The notes: generated by a model from the sequence alone, not told the origin. Positions 1 through 9,168 are shown, numbered from the stretch's first letter. The stretch is 64,000 bases of DNA from Pirellulales bacterium (GCA_016936015.1 JAFGPV010000146.1:121612-185611); one strand, 5' to 3'. Program-made: numbers and translations.

Positions 1-302
1 ACGCCGGCACCGAGGATCGGCACCAAATGGGGATGCGATACCGTCCGCCCCGCCTCCGCCTCCCGCTGCATCAGCCGCACGGCCTGCGGCTCCTTCTCCC
101 ATTTTGGTAGTAATTGTTTCAAAGCGTAGGACGCAATCGACGACGCATCCCCCCTGCTTCGAGCACGATACACCGCCGCCAAGCTCCCGGAGGCCGCAAA
201 CTCGACCAACTCCCACCCGTTTATCCGACATGGAAACTCCACGCTGCTTCCACAAGGTGCTTTCATCGAGACGGTCGCGGCGGTATCTTGGGTCAAAAGC
301 AT
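1..302 (-). CDS. Ser/Thr protein kinase, N-terminus (partial, runs off window)
   Basis: The reverse strand of the first 302 bases is an open frame with no stop, starting at an ATG at 302 (a second in-frame ATG is at 266) and running off the left edge. The translation reads like the N-lobe of a bacterial Hanks-type kinase: NGWELVEF, then a glycine-rich loop ending in AAVYRAR, a candidate ATP-binding lysine in SYALKQLLP, an alpha-C region with QREAEAG, and SHPHLVPILGAG, the usual strand after helix C. Such kinases are very numerous in planctomycetes, where they phosphorylate proteins on Ser or Thr in signalling. About 100 residues are visible. The catalytic HRD and DFG motifs would lie outside the window, so activity cannot be judged. 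The glycine loop looks degenerate (ASGSLAAVY). The start is uncertain because no clear Shine-Dalgarno is seen. Confidence 0.75.
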   Translation of the reverse strand, partial: MLLTQDTAATVSMKAPCGSSVEFPCRINGWELVEFAASGSLAAVYRARSRGDASSIASYALKQLLPKWEKEPQAVRLMQREAEAGRTVSHPHLVPILGAG

Positions 303-379
303 AAGATAATCGCGGGAAAAGAAGGCTGCACACGATAGAGCCTATCTCTACCATCGGAATTTCACTCGGAAGGAATCAG

Positions 380-1387
380 TTACAAATTCGTGCAGTCCAG
401 CACGCCCGTGCCGTTGATGCGGTCGTTCTTCAAATCCTGCAGGGCGCGGTTCGCCTCGGCCAGGGGATAGACCGTGGTGTGCGGGCGCAACGGGACGGCG
501 GCCGCCTCGGCCAGCAGCTCGCGGCCGTCCTCCCGGGTGTTGCAGGTCACCGAGTGGACGTCGCGCTCGTAGAACAGGTGCCGCTCATAGTCGAGCGGGG
601 GGACGTCGGTCATGTAGATGCCGGCCAGCGCCAATGCGCCGCCCTTTTCGAGATGTTCCAGGGCGGGCGGGACCAGCTCGCCGGCCGGGGCGAAAATGAT
701 CGCACTGTCGGCCTTGACCGGCATCTCCTCGGCCGTCTCGCCAACCCACCGGGCGCCCATCCGTCGGGCAAGCTCCCGATGCTTTTCGCCCCGGGTCACC
801 ACGTACACCTCGCAACCGCGGTGCAGTGCGATCTGGATCACCACGTGGGCGGAGGAGCCGAAGCCGTAGAGCGCCAGCCGGCCGCCGGGCTGCGGATTGC
901 ATCGCTTGAGCGCCCGGTAGCCGATGATCCCGGCGCAGAGCAGCGGCGCCGCTTCGTGATCGGAGAAGGCGGCGGGGATTTCGTAACAAAACGCCTCCGG
1001 CGCGACCGTGTACTCCGCGTAGCCTCCGTCGGCGTGATAGCCGGTGAATAACGTGGACGCGCAGAGGTTCTCCTTTCCCGCGGTGCAGAAGCGGCACTTC
1101 CCGCAGGTGTGCCGCAGCCAAGCGACGCCGACCCGCTGCCCCGGTTTCCATCGGGAACACCCCGGCCCCAATTTCTCCACGACGCCGACCACCTGATGCC
1201 CGGGCACGATCGGCAGTTTCTGCCGCGGCAGATCGCCCTCGATCACGTGCAGGTCGGTGCGGCAGATCGCACAGCAGGCGATTTTAATCCGCACCTCGCC
1301 CGGCCCCGGTTCGGGCAAGGGCAAGTCGGTCAGATGCAGGGGGCTATTCCCAATGGGAGCAATGTCCAACAGCAGCATGGCCTTCAT
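380..1387 (-). CDS. Zinc-dependent alcohol dehydrogenase (MDR family)
   Basis: A 335-residue medium-chain dehydrogenase/reductase, the normal length for the family, expected to oxidise alcohols or reduce aldehydes with NAD(P) in the cytoplasm. The N-terminal GroES-like domain carries catalytic-zinc ligands Cys42 (in CRTDLH) and His64 (in PGHQ). Four structural-zinc cysteines lie at about 95, 98, 101 and 109 (CGKCRFC...ENLC). The Rossmann half has YGFGSSAHVV near residue 175. The residue after His64 is Gln where many relatives have Glu; some AdhA-like enzymes share this. The start gives MKAMLLL, a typical beginning. It is divergent from ispF and next to the partial kinase, with no operon partner, so the substrate cannot be deduced. 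Confidence 0.9.
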   Translation of the reverse strand: MKAMLLLDIAPIGNSPLHLTDLPLPEPGPGEVRIKIACCAICRTDLHVIEGDLPRQKLPIVPGHQVVGVVEKLGPGCSRWKPGQRVGVAWLRHTCGKCRFCTAGKENLCASTLFTGYHADGGYAEYTVAPEAFCYEIPAAFSDHEAAPLLCAGIIGYRALKRCNPQPGGRLALYGFGSSAHVVIQIALHRGCEVYVVTRGEKHRELARRMGARWVGETAEEMPVKADSAIIFAPAGELVPPALEHLEKGGALALAGIYMTDVPPLDYERHLFYERDVHSVTCNTREDGRELLAEAAAVPLRPHTTVYPLAEANRALQDLKNDRINGTGVLDCTNL

Positions 1388-1510
1388 GGCGCGTTACTCC
1401 ACGCGGTTCCGCTGGAAAAGAATTTCCATTTCCAATCCGAATTATTCTAATCCCCGAAAGTCGGAGAGTCTGCCCGTCCGATGGGGGAACGCCGCGGCAT
1501 GATACTCATA

Positions 1511-1538
1511 TTGCACTTACGTCGCTGTGCGTTATAAT
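1511..1538 (+). promoter_or_regulatory. Sigma70-like promoter upstream of ispF
   Basis: TTGCAC at 1511-1516 and TATAAT at 1533-1538 are separated by 16 bases, close to the sigma70 consensus. The -10 box lies 44 bases before the ispF start. The intergenic sequence around it is AT-richer than the genes. Assigned by pattern only. Confidence 0.5.
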
Positions 1539-1582
1539 TTCGGCGGTTTTAAAGCTGGCTCATTTTTTGTCCTCGGAATACT

Positions 1583-2083
1583 ATGCGCGTCGGAATCGGA
1601 TACGACATCCATCGTTTACGGCCGGGAGGCCCGCTGCGGCTGGGCGGCGTGGACATTCCCTGCGACAAGGAGCTGATCGGCCAAAGCGACGCCGACGTGC
1701 TGCTGCACGCGGTGACCGACGCCCTGCTGGGCGCCGCCGCCCTGGGCGACATCGGGCAGATGTTTCCCGACACCGACCCGGCCAACCGCGGCCGGAACTC
1801 GGCCGAGATGCTCCACGCCGCCCAACAGGCCGTGCACGCCGTCGGCTGGCGGATCGGCAACCTCGACTGCGTCGTCTCCGCCCAGCGGCCGAAATTGCTG
1901 ACCCATCGGCAGAAAATCCGCGAGCGGATCGCCGAAATCCTCGACATCGACGCCGAGTGCGTCGGACTCCAAGCCAAGACCGGCGAGCAGGTCGGCCCCG
2001 TCGGCCGCGAAGAAGCCATCACCGCCCAGTGCGTCGTGCTGCTGTTGCCCCAGGAAGATGACGCCTCCGAGGACGTCTCGTGA
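1583..2083 (+). CDS. ispF: 2-C-methyl-D-erythritol 2,4-cyclodiphosphate synthase
   Basis: IspF catalyses the fifth step of the non-mevalonate (MEP) isoprenoid pathway, cyclising CDP-methylerythritol 2-phosphate to methylerythritol cyclodiphosphate with release of CMP. The 166 residues match the usual 155-165. The N-terminus MRVGIGYDIHRL carries the Asp and His zinc ligands (8 and 10). The second His is in LLHAVTDALLGA near residue 42, and the family motif FPDTDP follows. The C-terminal segment KTGEQVGPVGREEAI is the conserved signature. It is preceded by a good sigma70-like promoter and followed after about 70 bases of short AT-rich repeats by cysS. The two genes are often neighbours in other bacteria, so cotranscription is plausible. 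Confidence 0.96.
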   Translation: MRVGIGYDIHRLRPGGPLRLGGVDIPCDKELIGQSDADVLLHAVTDALLGAAALGDIGQMFPDTDPANRGRNSAEMLHAAQQAVHAVGWRIGNLDCVVSAQRPKLLTHRQKIRERIAEILDIDAECVGLQAKTGEQVGPVGREEAITAQCVVLLLPQEDDASEDVS

Positions 2084-2156
2084 AAAATCAATCAATTGCA
2101 AATATCAAATTACAAATTTCAAATAGAACAACAGATCCCTAAATCCCCCTTCCCCA

Positions 2157-3701
2157 ATGCTTCGCGTCTACAACACCCTCAGCAAGACCAAGGAACCGTT
2201 TGAGACCGTCCGGCCCGGCAAGGTGGGGATGTATCTCTGCGGACCGACCGTATACAAGCCCAGCCACATCGGGCACATGGTCGGGCCGGTGATCTTCGAC
2301 GCCGTCAAGCGGTACCTGGTCTACTCCGGTTACGACGTCACCTGGGTGGTCAACGTCACCGACGTCGACGACAAGCTGATCAACGAATCCGGCGCCCGGG
2401 GCGTCCCGATGAAACAGCTCGCCGAAGAGATGACCGCCGACTACATGAGCAACATCCGGGCGCTGGGCGTGGACGTCATCGACCACTTTCCCCGCTGCAC
2501 GGCCACGATGCCGGAGATCATCGAGTTCACGCGGGACCTGATCGCCAAGGGATTCGCCTATGAGGCGAAGGGCGACGTGTACTTCGACGTCAGCAAAGCG
2601 CCGGACTACGGCAAGCTGAGCCACCGCCGCGCCGAGGCGATGCTGGGGGACGGCGGCGGGATGGTCGACCGCAAGCGGAACTCGGCCGACTTCGCCCTCT
2701 GGAAGGCCGCCAAGTCCGGCGAGCCGTCGTGGGACAGCCCCTGGGGCAAAGGCCGGCCCGGCTGGCACATCGAATGCTCCGCCATGAGCTGCAAACTGCT
2801 GGGCGAGACCTTCGACATCCACGGCGGCGGCCTGGACCTGGTCTTCCCCCACCACGAAAACGAAATCGCCCAGAGCGAGTGCCGCCACGGCAGGCCGATG
2901 GCCAAATACTGGATGCACAACGGCCTGATGCAGGCCTCGGACGAGGTCGGCAAGGTCGGCGGCCGGGCCACCCGGGCCGCGGAGGGCGACCTCGCCTCGC
3001 AGGAGGCCGGTAAGATCAGCAAGTCGAAAGGCTCCGAGCCGTTCCGCGAAATGCTGAAAAAATTCCCCGGCGAGACGATCCGCTTCTTCCTCCTCTCGAC
3101 CCATTACCGCCGGCCGATCGACTTTAGCGCCGGCCGGATCCGCGAGGTCGAGACCGGCATGGAGACGTTCTACCGCTTCTTCAAGCGGTACGAGCGCGTC
3201 GCCGGCGAGAGCTTTTACGACATCGACGCTCCAAAAACGCGAAACAACGGCGATTTCACTCCCGGCAAGGATCCGCTGCTTAAGTCCGTCGCGGAATGGC
3301 GGAACCGCTACCTCGAGGCAATGGACGACGATTTCAACACCGGCGGCGGTATCGCCGTACTCTACGACCTGGTCCGGGCGCTGAACAAATTCGTCGACGA
3401 CGAGAAGCTGGAAGAACCCGGCCGGCGCGATGCCGCCAAACTCAAGTCCCTGCGGCACGGCGCCGCGGTACTCAAAGAACTGGCCGGCACACTGGGGCTG
3501 TTCCGCGAACCGGTAGCCGAGAAAACCGCCGCGGACGACGGCCTGACGCCCCGGCTGATGGACCTGCTGATCGCGCTGCGGGCCGAGGCCCGAAAGAAAA
3601 AGGACTTCGCCACCGCCGACCGCATCCGCAACGGGCTGAGCGAGATCGGCGTCGTGTTGGAAGACCGCCCCGGCGGCACGGAGTGGAGTGTGAAATCGTA
3701 G
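2157..3701 (+). CDS. cysS: Cysteine--tRNA ligase
   Basis: Class I aminoacyl-tRNA synthetase charging tRNA-Cys; cytoplasmic and essential. At 514 residues it is somewhat longer than the usual 460-480. Visible signatures are the zinc Cys at about 28 (YLCGPTVY), the HIGH-type motif SHIGHM, WHIECSAM, HGGGLDLVFPHHENE with zinc-ligand His residues, and KISKSKG in place of KMSKS. The extra length is partly a roughly 20-residue insert rich in Gly, Ala and Glu just before KISKSKG (around residues 262-282) plus a loop near 360. The C-terminal DALR-like helical domain ends near EIGVVLEDRPGG. It follows ispF. Confidence 0.97.
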   Translation: MLRVYNTLSKTKEPFETVRPGKVGMYLCGPTVYKPSHIGHMVGPVIFDAVKRYLVYSGYDVTWVVNVTDVDDKLINESGARGVPMKQLAEEMTADYMSNIRALGVDVIDHFPRCTATMPEIIEFTRDLIAKGFAYEAKGDVYFDVSKAPDYGKLSHRRAEAMLGDGGGMVDRKRNSADFALWKAAKSGEPSWDSPWGKGRPGWHIECSAMSCKLLGETFDIHGGGLDLVFPHHENEIAQSECRHGRPMAKYWMHNGLMQASDEVGKVGGRATRAAEGDLASQEAGKISKSKGSEPFREMLKKFPGETIRFFLLSTHYRRPIDFSAGRIREVETGMETFYRFFKRYERVAGESFYDIDAPKTRNNGDFTPGKDPLLKSVAEWRNRYLEAMDDDFNTGGGIAVLYDLVRALNKFVDDEKLEEPGRRDAAKLKSLRHGAAVLKELAGTLGLFREPVAEKTAADDGLTPRLMDLLIALRAEARKKKDFATADRIRNGLSEIGVVLEDRPGGTEWSVKS

Positions 3702-3722
3702 TGGAAGTCATTCTTCATTGAC

Positions 3723-3900
3723 GCCGGCCGAAGGCCGGCGAGTTCTCCCAGCCCAGGGCAACGCCCTGGGGAGAGAGAATAAAACAAAATCCTTTTCGGC
3801 CCAACGGGCCAATCTTTCGCCTGAGGAACCGTTGGCCCATTGGGCCGATGTAAAATGTGATTGGTTTTCCACTCCCTCCAGGGCGTTGCCCTGGGCTGGG
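3723..3900. repeat. Group of palindromic repeats between cysS and ruvC
   Basis: Several perfect or near-perfect palindromes are packed here: GCCGGCCGAAGGCCGGC at 3723-3739, CCCAGGGCAACGCCCTGGG at 3752-3770, a GGCCCAACGGGCC unit near 3800, and CCAGGGCGTTGCCCTGG at 3878-3894. The second and fourth are related copies in inverted orientation. They resemble the GC-rich dispersed palindromes elsewhere in the window. They may act as a processing or attenuation structure between the two genes. Confidence 0.7.
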
Positions 3901-3947
3901 TGAACCATGTCCCTTTGGGGCCGAAACCTTTCGATGTATCGAGTGGC

Positions 3948-4451
3948 ATGGAAGAGTCTCCCCTCACCCTCAGCATCCTCGGCATCGATCCCGGCCTGAA
4001 CATCACAGGCTACGGCGTGCTGGAATGGGGAGGCGGCGCGCCGAAGCTCTCCGAGGCCGGCGTGGTGCGGGGGAAGAGCCGGGGATCGCTCAGCAAGCGG
4101 CTGGTCGAAATCCACGACGGCGTCCGCGAAGTGATTGAGAGTCTGAAACCGGCGGTGATGGCGCTGGAGGAACTCTATTCCCATTATGAGCGCCCGCGGA
4201 CGGCGATCCTGATGGGCCACGCCCGGGGCGTGATCTGCCTGGCCGGCGCCCAGGCCGGCATCCCGGTCGTCAGCTACTCCGCCACGCAGATCAAGAAAAT
4301 CCTGACCGGCAACGGCCGGGCCCCGAAGTCCCAAGTTCAACGCGCCATCCAGCGCGAACTGCTGCTGCCGGCCATCCCCGACCCGCCCGACGTGGCCGAC
4401 GCCCTGGCCGTGGCGCTCTGCCACGGGTATTTGAAGGAGAAACGACTTTGA
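3948..4451 (+). CDS. ruvC: Crossover junction endodeoxyribonuclease RuvC
   Basis: RuvC is the Holliday-junction resolvase that acts as a dimer with RuvAB. The 167-residue product from ATG 3948 matches the family length of 160-175. The first catalytic Asp is in LGIDPGLN, Glu residues in [17 protein letters not shown] follows, and the C-terminal acidic pair lies in [12 protein letters not shown]. An upstream in-frame extension to 3861 would be encoded by the palindromic repeat block, so the start at [12 protein letters not shown] is preferred. The 3' end overlaps ruvA by four bases, indicating translational coupling. ruvB is not in the immediate vicinity. Confidence 0.95.
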   Translation: MEESPLTLSILGIDPGLNITGYGVLEWGGGAPKLSEAGVVRGKSRGSLSKRLVEIHDGVREVIESLKPAVMALEELYSHYERPRTAILMGHARGVICLAGAQAGIPVVSYSATQIKKILTGNGRAPKSQVQRAIQRELLLPAIPDPPDVADALAVALCHGYLKEKRL

Positions 4452-5077
4452 TCACCAAAATCACCGGCCCGCTGGCCGCATTAACTAACGACGTCGCCAC
4501 GCTGAAGATCGACGCCTTCGAGCATCAGGTGCTGATTCCCGAGTTCACCCGGCGGCAGTTGCAGCAGCAGATCGGCCAGGAGGTCAGCCTGCACACGATC
4601 GAGTACCTCGAGGGCAATCCGATGCAGGGCCGGCTGACCCCACGGCTGGTCGGATTCCTGACTGAAGCCGAGCGGGAGTTTTTTGAGTTGTTCTGCTCGG
4701 TCGACGGCGTAGGCGTCAAGAAGGCCCTCCGGGCGATGGTCCGGCCGGTCCGCGAGGTGGCCGTCGCGATCGAGGAGCAGGACGCGAAATCGCTTTCCGC
4801 CCTGCCCGGCATCGGGGCGGCCATGGCCGAGCGGATCATCGCCAAGCTCCGCCGCAAGGTGCCGAAGTTCGCCCTGATGGTCGCCCGCGACGAGCGCCGC
4901 CAGTCGGAGGTCGAGCCGGACGTCGTCGCCGAAACGTTCGAGATCCTCCGCGGCCTGGGCCACGGCGAGAGCGAGGCCCGAAAGCTCCTCGACGCTGCCC
5001 TGACCACAAAAAAGAAATTCAAGGACGTGCAAGGGCTGATCGAGGCGATTTATCAGCAGAGCCACAAATCAGGGTAA
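4448..5077 (+). CDS. ruvA: Holliday junction branch migration protein RuvA
   Basis: RuvA binds four-way DNA junctions and loads the RuvB motor. The 209 residues fit the family. An N-terminal OB-like domain ([12 protein letters not shown] to about 65) is followed by two helix-hairpin-helix motifs, [12 protein letters not shown] near 90-100 and [12 protein letters not shown] near 118-130, and a C-terminal helical domain that would contact RuvB ([15 protein letters not shown]). The start is a TTG overlapping the ruvC stop by four bases, so this is a coupled ruvC-ruvA pair. Sequence divergence from enterobacterial RuvA is considerable, but domain order and context make the assignment firm. Confidence 0.92.
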   Translation: MITKITGPLAALTNDVATLKIDAFEHQVLIPEFTRRQLQQQIGQEVSLHTIEYLEGNPMQGRLTPRLVGFLTEAEREFFELFCSVDGVGVKKALRAMVRPVREVAVAIEEQDAKSLSALPGIGAAMAERIIAKLRRKVPKFALMVARDERRQSEVEPDVVAETFEILRGLGHGESEARKLLDAALTTKKKFKDVQGLIEAIYQQSHKSG

Positions 5078-5188
5078 GCGGGCCGGGCCGTCCTCGGCCC
5101 CGGCCGGACGAAGGAGGAATCCACCCAAGAATGACTTCGGAAGAACGAATGACACGATAACCTCCCTTTATGACCAGGGTAACGGCCC

Positions 5189-6271
5189 GTGCCCGAAGTG
5201 ATCGCCTCCACGCCGACTCTCGATGACGCCGCACCGGCGGCGGGGGTGGCGGCGTGCGCGGTCTGTGGGGCGCCGGTCGAGGCGGGGGACAAGTTCTGCG
5301 GATTTTGCGGCTCGGCGCAGCCGGAGCCGGCGACGGGGGAAGGAACGGGCGGCGGGGCGGCGCCGCGGTTCTTCCGCTGCGAAAACTGCGGCGCCCAGGT
5401 GGCCGTCGATACGGAGCACCGCAGCTACACCTGCGCGTTCTGCGATTCGAACTACGTGGTCGAGTTTACACCCGAGCAGTCGGGCCGGCAGCCGCCGGAA
5501 TTCGTAATCGGCTTTGCGGTCCCGCCCGAGCAGGCGCGGCAGCGGTTCCGCCAATGGCTGGGCCGCTATCCGTGGTTCCGGCCCGGCGACTTGCAGTTGG
5601 CCCAAATCGAGGGGAAACTCCGCGGGGCCTACGTGCCGTTCTGGTCGTTTTCGATGCTGGCCCAAAGCCGATGGTCGGCCGAGATCGGCGAGTATTGGTA
5701 CACCACCGAGACCTACACCACCACGGTCAACGGCAAGACGGTGACTCGGACCCGCCGGGTGCGGCACACGGAATGGTGGGACCTGGCCGGGAGGCATCAC
5801 CAGTATTACAGCGGCTACTTGATCTCCGGCAGCCGCGGCCTGTCGCAGGGCGACTGCCGGTGGATTCAACCCTTCCACCTGGCCGGGTTGAAGCGGTACC
5901 AGCCGTACTTTCTGGCCGGATGGCTGAGCGAGGAGTATTCCGTCGGCCGCGACGAGGCCCTGACCCTCTGCCGGCAGGTGTTCGGCGATTGGGAAGCGGA
6001 GAACGTCAAGCGGTTCCTGCCCGGCGACACGTACGGCAACCTGCAAGTGCAGACCGCCTTCGACCAGATCAACTCCGACCTGATCCTGCTGCCGATCTAC
6101 GTCCTCAGCTACCGTTACCGCGACAAGCTGTACCGGTTCCTCGTCAACGGCCAGACGGGCAAGGTCGTCGGCCAGAAGCCGCTCTCCTGGTCGAAGATCG
6201 CCTTGGCGGCCGGGCTGGGGGTGTTGCTGGTGGTATTAATGGTGTTGTTAATCCATTGGTTTATGAGATAA
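5189..6271 (+). CDS. Double zinc-ribbon protein with C-terminal membrane anchor (paralog 1)
   Basis: A 360-residue protein starting at a GTG. Two zinc-ribbon units are visible: CAVCG...FCGFCG at about residues 22-41 and CENCG...CAFCD at about 67-88. A long region without a recognised domain follows, rich in aromatic residues (WSAEIGEYWY, GRHHQYYSGYL, YVLSYRYRDKLYRF), then one hydrophobic C-terminal segment from about 335 to the end. The topology is probably cytosolic with a C-terminal anchor. Its function is unknown. It is followed by a clear paralog at 6368-7345 with the same order of parts and the same C-terminal RFLINGQTxxxxGQxPLS-type segment. They are separated only by a palindromic repeat, so this is a tandem duplication. 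Confidence 0.8.
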   Translation: MPEVIASTPTLDDAAPAAGVAACAVCGAPVEAGDKFCGFCGSAQPEPATGEGTGGGAAPRFFRCENCGAQVAVDTEHRSYTCAFCDSNYVVEFTPEQSGRQPPEFVIGFAVPPEQARQRFRQWLGRYPWFRPGDLQLAQIEGKLRGAYVPFWSFSMLAQSRWSAEIGEYWYTTETYTTTVNGKTVTRTRRVRHTEWWDLAGRHHQYYSGYLISGSRGLSQGDCRWIQPFHLAGLKRYQPYFLAGWLSEEYSVGRDEALTLCRQVFGDWEAENVKRFLPGDTYGNLQVQTAFDQINSDLILLPIYVLSYRYRDKLYRFLVNGQTGKVVGQKPLSWSKIALAAGLGVLLVVLMVLLIHWFMR

Positions 6272-6302
6272 GAGTCTATGAGAATGTAATTTGTACAATT
6301 GA

Positions 6303-6359
6303 AGGAGGACAGGCATTCTTGCCTGTCTTTTTTAGACAGACAGGAATGTCTGTCCTCCT
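6303..6359. repeat. GGACAGGCATTCC palindromic repeat, copy 1
   Basis: Imperfect inverted repeat with arms AGGAGGACAGGCATTCTTGC at the left and the matching complement ending GTCTGTCCTCCT at the right. Related copies are at 10503-10560, 49960-50015 and a half copy at 28915-28938. It lies between the two zinc-ribbon paralogs. Confidence 0.85.
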
Positions 6360-6367
6360 AAACTACG

Positions 6368-7345
6368 ATGAACGACGTTCCGCGGAAGTGCACGGTGTGC
6401 GGCAGTTGGGTGGACGAGGAGGATCTGTTCTGCGCGAATTGTGGAACGGAGGCCCCGCATGATTCCGCGGCCGCCGCCGTTGCGAAGGACTCCGGCAGCC
6501 TGGTCTCCGACAATTTCCAGTGCCGCGGCTGCGGGGCGTCGATGAGCTACGACGCCCGGGCGCAGGCGTTGCGCTGCCCGTTCTGCGGCTCGACGGACAT
6601 GGCGGCCAAACCCGATCACAAGGTGCTCACGCCCTCGCGGGTGGCCCCGTTCCGGATCGGGCAGGCGGAGGCCGTCTCGGCGATGCGCACATGGCTCGGT
6701 AGGGGATTCTGGCGGCCCGGGGAACTCGCCCGCGAGGCCGCCGTGGTGAAGATGACGCCGGTCTACGTGCCGTATTGGGTCTTTCAGGCCGAGACCCATA
6801 CTTACTGGACCGCCGACACCGACCAGACTCCGCCCAGCGCCAGTGGCGACTGGTATCCGCTTACCGGCGAGCATCGAAGCCGCTACCCGGGCTTGTTGAT
6901 CGGGGCCAGCGGCGCCCTGACGCCCGGCGAGACCCACGCCCTGTGTCCGTTCAACTTAAGCGACGCCGTCACACCCGACCAAGTCGATCTGACCAGCGCC
7001 ATCGTCGAGGAGTTTTCGCGGCCGAGGAAATACGCCCGGCCGCTGGCCCGGGAGGGACTCGAAGGCCTTGAAGCCGATGCCTGCACTACCGCCTACGTCC
7101 CCGGCCGATCGCGCAACGTCCACGTCAACGTCCGCATCACGGGCATGTCCGGCGAGCCGGTCCTACTGCCCGTCTGGATCATGGCCTACCGCTTCCGCGA
7201 CCGGCTGTTCCGTTTCTTGATTAACGGCCAGACCGCCCGGGCCACGGGCCAGGCCCCGCTGTCGCTGAAAAAGATTTTCTTGGCAACGATTTCTCTATTG
7301 CTGGCGATCCTGATCCTGTTCTTCTTGATAACCGCTTTATCATAA
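6368..7345 (+). CDS. Double zinc-ribbon protein with C-terminal membrane anchor (paralog 2)
   Basis: A 325-residue paralog of the preceding gene. Ribbon 1 is CTVCG...FCANCG near residues 8-27 and ribbon 2 is CRGCG...CPFCG near 53-75. The middle part again has the conserved PVYVPYWVFQAETHTYW stretch (YVPFWSFS in the first paralog), a YPGLLIGASGAL segment (YSGYLISGSRGL there) and FRDRLFRFLINGQT. It ends in a strong hydrophobic segment (LATISLLLAILILFFLI) that would anchor it in the membrane. No catalytic motif is seen; the zinc ribbons suggest protein or nucleic-acid binding. A following stretch of about 200 bases before the fucosidase has no gene. Confidence 0.8.
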   Translation: MNDVPRKCTVCGSWVDEEDLFCANCGTEAPHDSAAAAVAKDSGSLVSDNFQCRGCGASMSYDARAQALRCPFCGSTDMAAKPDHKVLTPSRVAPFRIGQAEAVSAMRTWLGRGFWRPGELAREAAVVKMTPVYVPYWVFQAETHTYWTADTDQTPPSASGDWYPLTGEHRSRYPGLLIGASGALTPGETHALCPFNLSDAVTPDQVDLTSAIVEEFSRPRKYARPLAREGLEGLEADACTTAYVPGRSRNVHVNVRITGMSGEPVLLPVWIMAYRFRDRLFRFLINGQTARATGQAPLSLKKIFLATISLLLAILILFFLITALS

Positions 7346-7543
7346 TTAAAGCCCTGCCTCGAAGCACCCACCCGAAAGTAGTGCGACGGGCAATATTCAC
7401 CGTTTTTTCACATTCATACGGCATATCATTGAGTTTTTCCCGATATGCAGACATTAACCTCTTGTGATTCTCTTAAGTTTCATAGATAATTATATAACAG
7501 ATATCAGTATAATTCTGTTCTCTATTCACAAGGAATGTTTGCA

Positions 7544-9058
7544 ATGTCACACTCAAGAGCAGACAACTTATCGAATTTCCAACACATGACTCACCGGTCA
7601 GCGACCTGTTGCTTGGCCTCCGCTCTGGCGGTGATTCTGTCAATCTTTCCCGCGTCGTCCGTCCGGGGCGCCGATTCGAACGCCGAGAAAGAGACCGATC
7701 CGGCAGTGCTGGCGAACCTGGAAAAATTCAAGGACATGAAATTCGGCCTGTTCATCCACTGGGGGCCGTGCAGCCAGTGGGGAGCGAGAATCGCCTGGCC
7801 GCTGAGCGAATCGCAACCCTGGGCCCGGCCGGACGACCTGCCTGCTTGGGTTGAACGGAAAAAAAACTTCAAAGTCTTTGTCCGCGATTATTTCGACTTG
7901 AACAAGACTTTCAATCCGCGACATTTTGAGCCTGAATTGTGGGCCAAGGCGGCCAAAAAGGCCGGCATGAAGTACGTGGTCTTCGTCAGCAAGTGCCACG
8001 ACGGCTTCGCCATGTTCGACACCAAGCTGTCAAACTACTGCGTGACTGATCCGTCCTGCCGGTTCCACACGAATCCCCGGGCAAACATCGCCAAAGAAGT
8101 GCTCGACGCCTTCCGCAACGAAGGGATCCGCACGGCGTTCTATTTCTCCATGCCCGACTGGCATCATCCGGATTATGAAGATCCCGAGCTGCCCGCGCAA
8201 AGGCTCTTCCGGCCGAACTACGACGTCAAGAAACATCCGGAAAAATGGCAGCGCTACCTGGACTTCATGCACGGCCAGATCAAAGAACTGCTGAGCAACT
8301 ACGGGCCGATCGACATCATCTGGCTCGACGGCGGCGCGGGAAACGATTGGCAGACCGACAAGCTGGCCGCCATGGCCCGGCGCTTGCAGCCGGGCATCCT
8401 GGTCGTCCATCGCGGGGAGGGCGGACGCTACGAGAACTACCGCACCCCCGAGCAGCAAATCCCGGCCCAGGCCCTCCCCTACCCCTGGGAAACCTGCCTG
8501 ACCATGGGCGACTACTGGGCGTACAATCCCAAGGATTACTACAAGCCGGCGCGGGAATTGATCCAACTGCTCGTCGAAATCGTCTGCAAGGGCGGCAACT
8601 TGCTGCTGGACGTCGGCCCGGACGCCGAAGGGCGGTTTCCGCCCGAAGCGATGGCCCGGCTTGAAGAGTTGGGCCAGTGGATGCAATACAACGGCGAGGC
8701 CCTCTACGGCACCCGGCCCGTGGCCCCGTACAAGGAAGGCCGCGTTTGTTTTACTCGGAAGGGAGATTCCGTCTACCTGATCCAACTGGCCGACCTGGCC
8801 CAAAACAAGCCGCCGTGGGTGATCGCCGTTTCGAGCATCCAGCCGGCCGAAGGCTCCGCCGTCACGCTGGTCGGCAAAAACCTCCCCTTGAAATGGGAAA
8901 AACGAGGCAACGGCGCGGTGATCTATATTCCGCCGAGCATCTCTTCGCCCATCATCGGAGAGCGTGCCTTCTGCCGCCACGCCTGGGCCGTGAAGATCGA
9001 CAAGGCAATCGTCCAATCGGACCATCCGTCGCCGCCGCAGACAGCCGGTTCCAAGTGA
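7544..9058 (+). CDS. Secreted alpha-L-fucosidase (GH29 family)
   Basis: Glycoside hydrolase removing terminal L-fucose from glycans, exported to periplasm or surface. The 504-residue product has a hydrophobic signal segment (LASALAVILSIF) ending near GADSNAE. GH29 signatures follow: KFGLFIHWGPCSQWG, KYVVFVSKCHDGFAMFD, AFYFSMPDW, and IDIIWLDGG containing the expected nucleophile Asp. The later WETCLTMGDYWAYN and GNLLLDVGPDAEG are also typical. The start at 7544 is preferred over ATG 7535 because AAGGA at 7530-7534 sits nine bases before it; ATG 7586 (MTHRSATCC) is a further option giving a shorter signal peptide. Planctomycetes use many such enzymes on fucose-rich algal polysaccharides. A fucose-isomerase-like gene lies 5 kb away. 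Confidence 0.92.
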   Translation: MSHSRADNLSNFQHMTHRSATCCLASALAVILSIFPASSVRGADSNAEKETDPAVLANLEKFKDMKFGLFIHWGPCSQWGARIAWPLSESQPWARPDDLPAWVERKKNFKVFVRDYFDLNKTFNPRHFEPELWAKAAKKAGMKYVVFVSKCHDGFAMFDTKLSNYCVTDPSCRFHTNPRANIAKEVLDAFRNEGIRTAFYFSMPDWHHPDYEDPELPAQRLFRPNYDVKKHPEKWQRYLDFMHGQIKELLSNYGPIDIIWLDGGAGNDWQTDKLAAMARRLQPGILVVHRGEGGRYENYRTPEQQIPAQALPYPWETCLTMGDYWAYNPKDYYKPARELIQLLVEIVCKGGNLLLDVGPDAEGRFPPEAMARLEELGQWMQYNGEALYGTRPVAPYKEGRVCFTRKGDSVYLIQLADLAQNKPPWVIAVSSIQPAEGSAVTLVGKNLPLKWEKRGNGAVIYIPPSISSPIIGERAFCRHAWAVKIDKAIVQSDHPSPPQTAGSK

Positions 9059-9168
9059 TCGACTACCCAATCCGCCGTTCCGCAATCCGGCTTATTCGGC
9101 AAAGCAACCCGCCGTACATCCTGCGGGATCTTTCAGTCGAGAATCCGTTGTCAATGCCCAAGGATCAA

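Noticed and set aside
2139..3458. 439-residue minus-strand open frame across cysS
   Set aside because: It lies antisense to cysS in a GC-rich gene; such long shadows arise from the codon bias. The translation is low in structure and shows no motif.
5254..6462. 402-residue plus-strand frame overlapping the first zinc-ribbon gene
   Set aside because: Arg/Pro/Gly-rich out-of-frame translation; the zinc ribbons are in the other frame.
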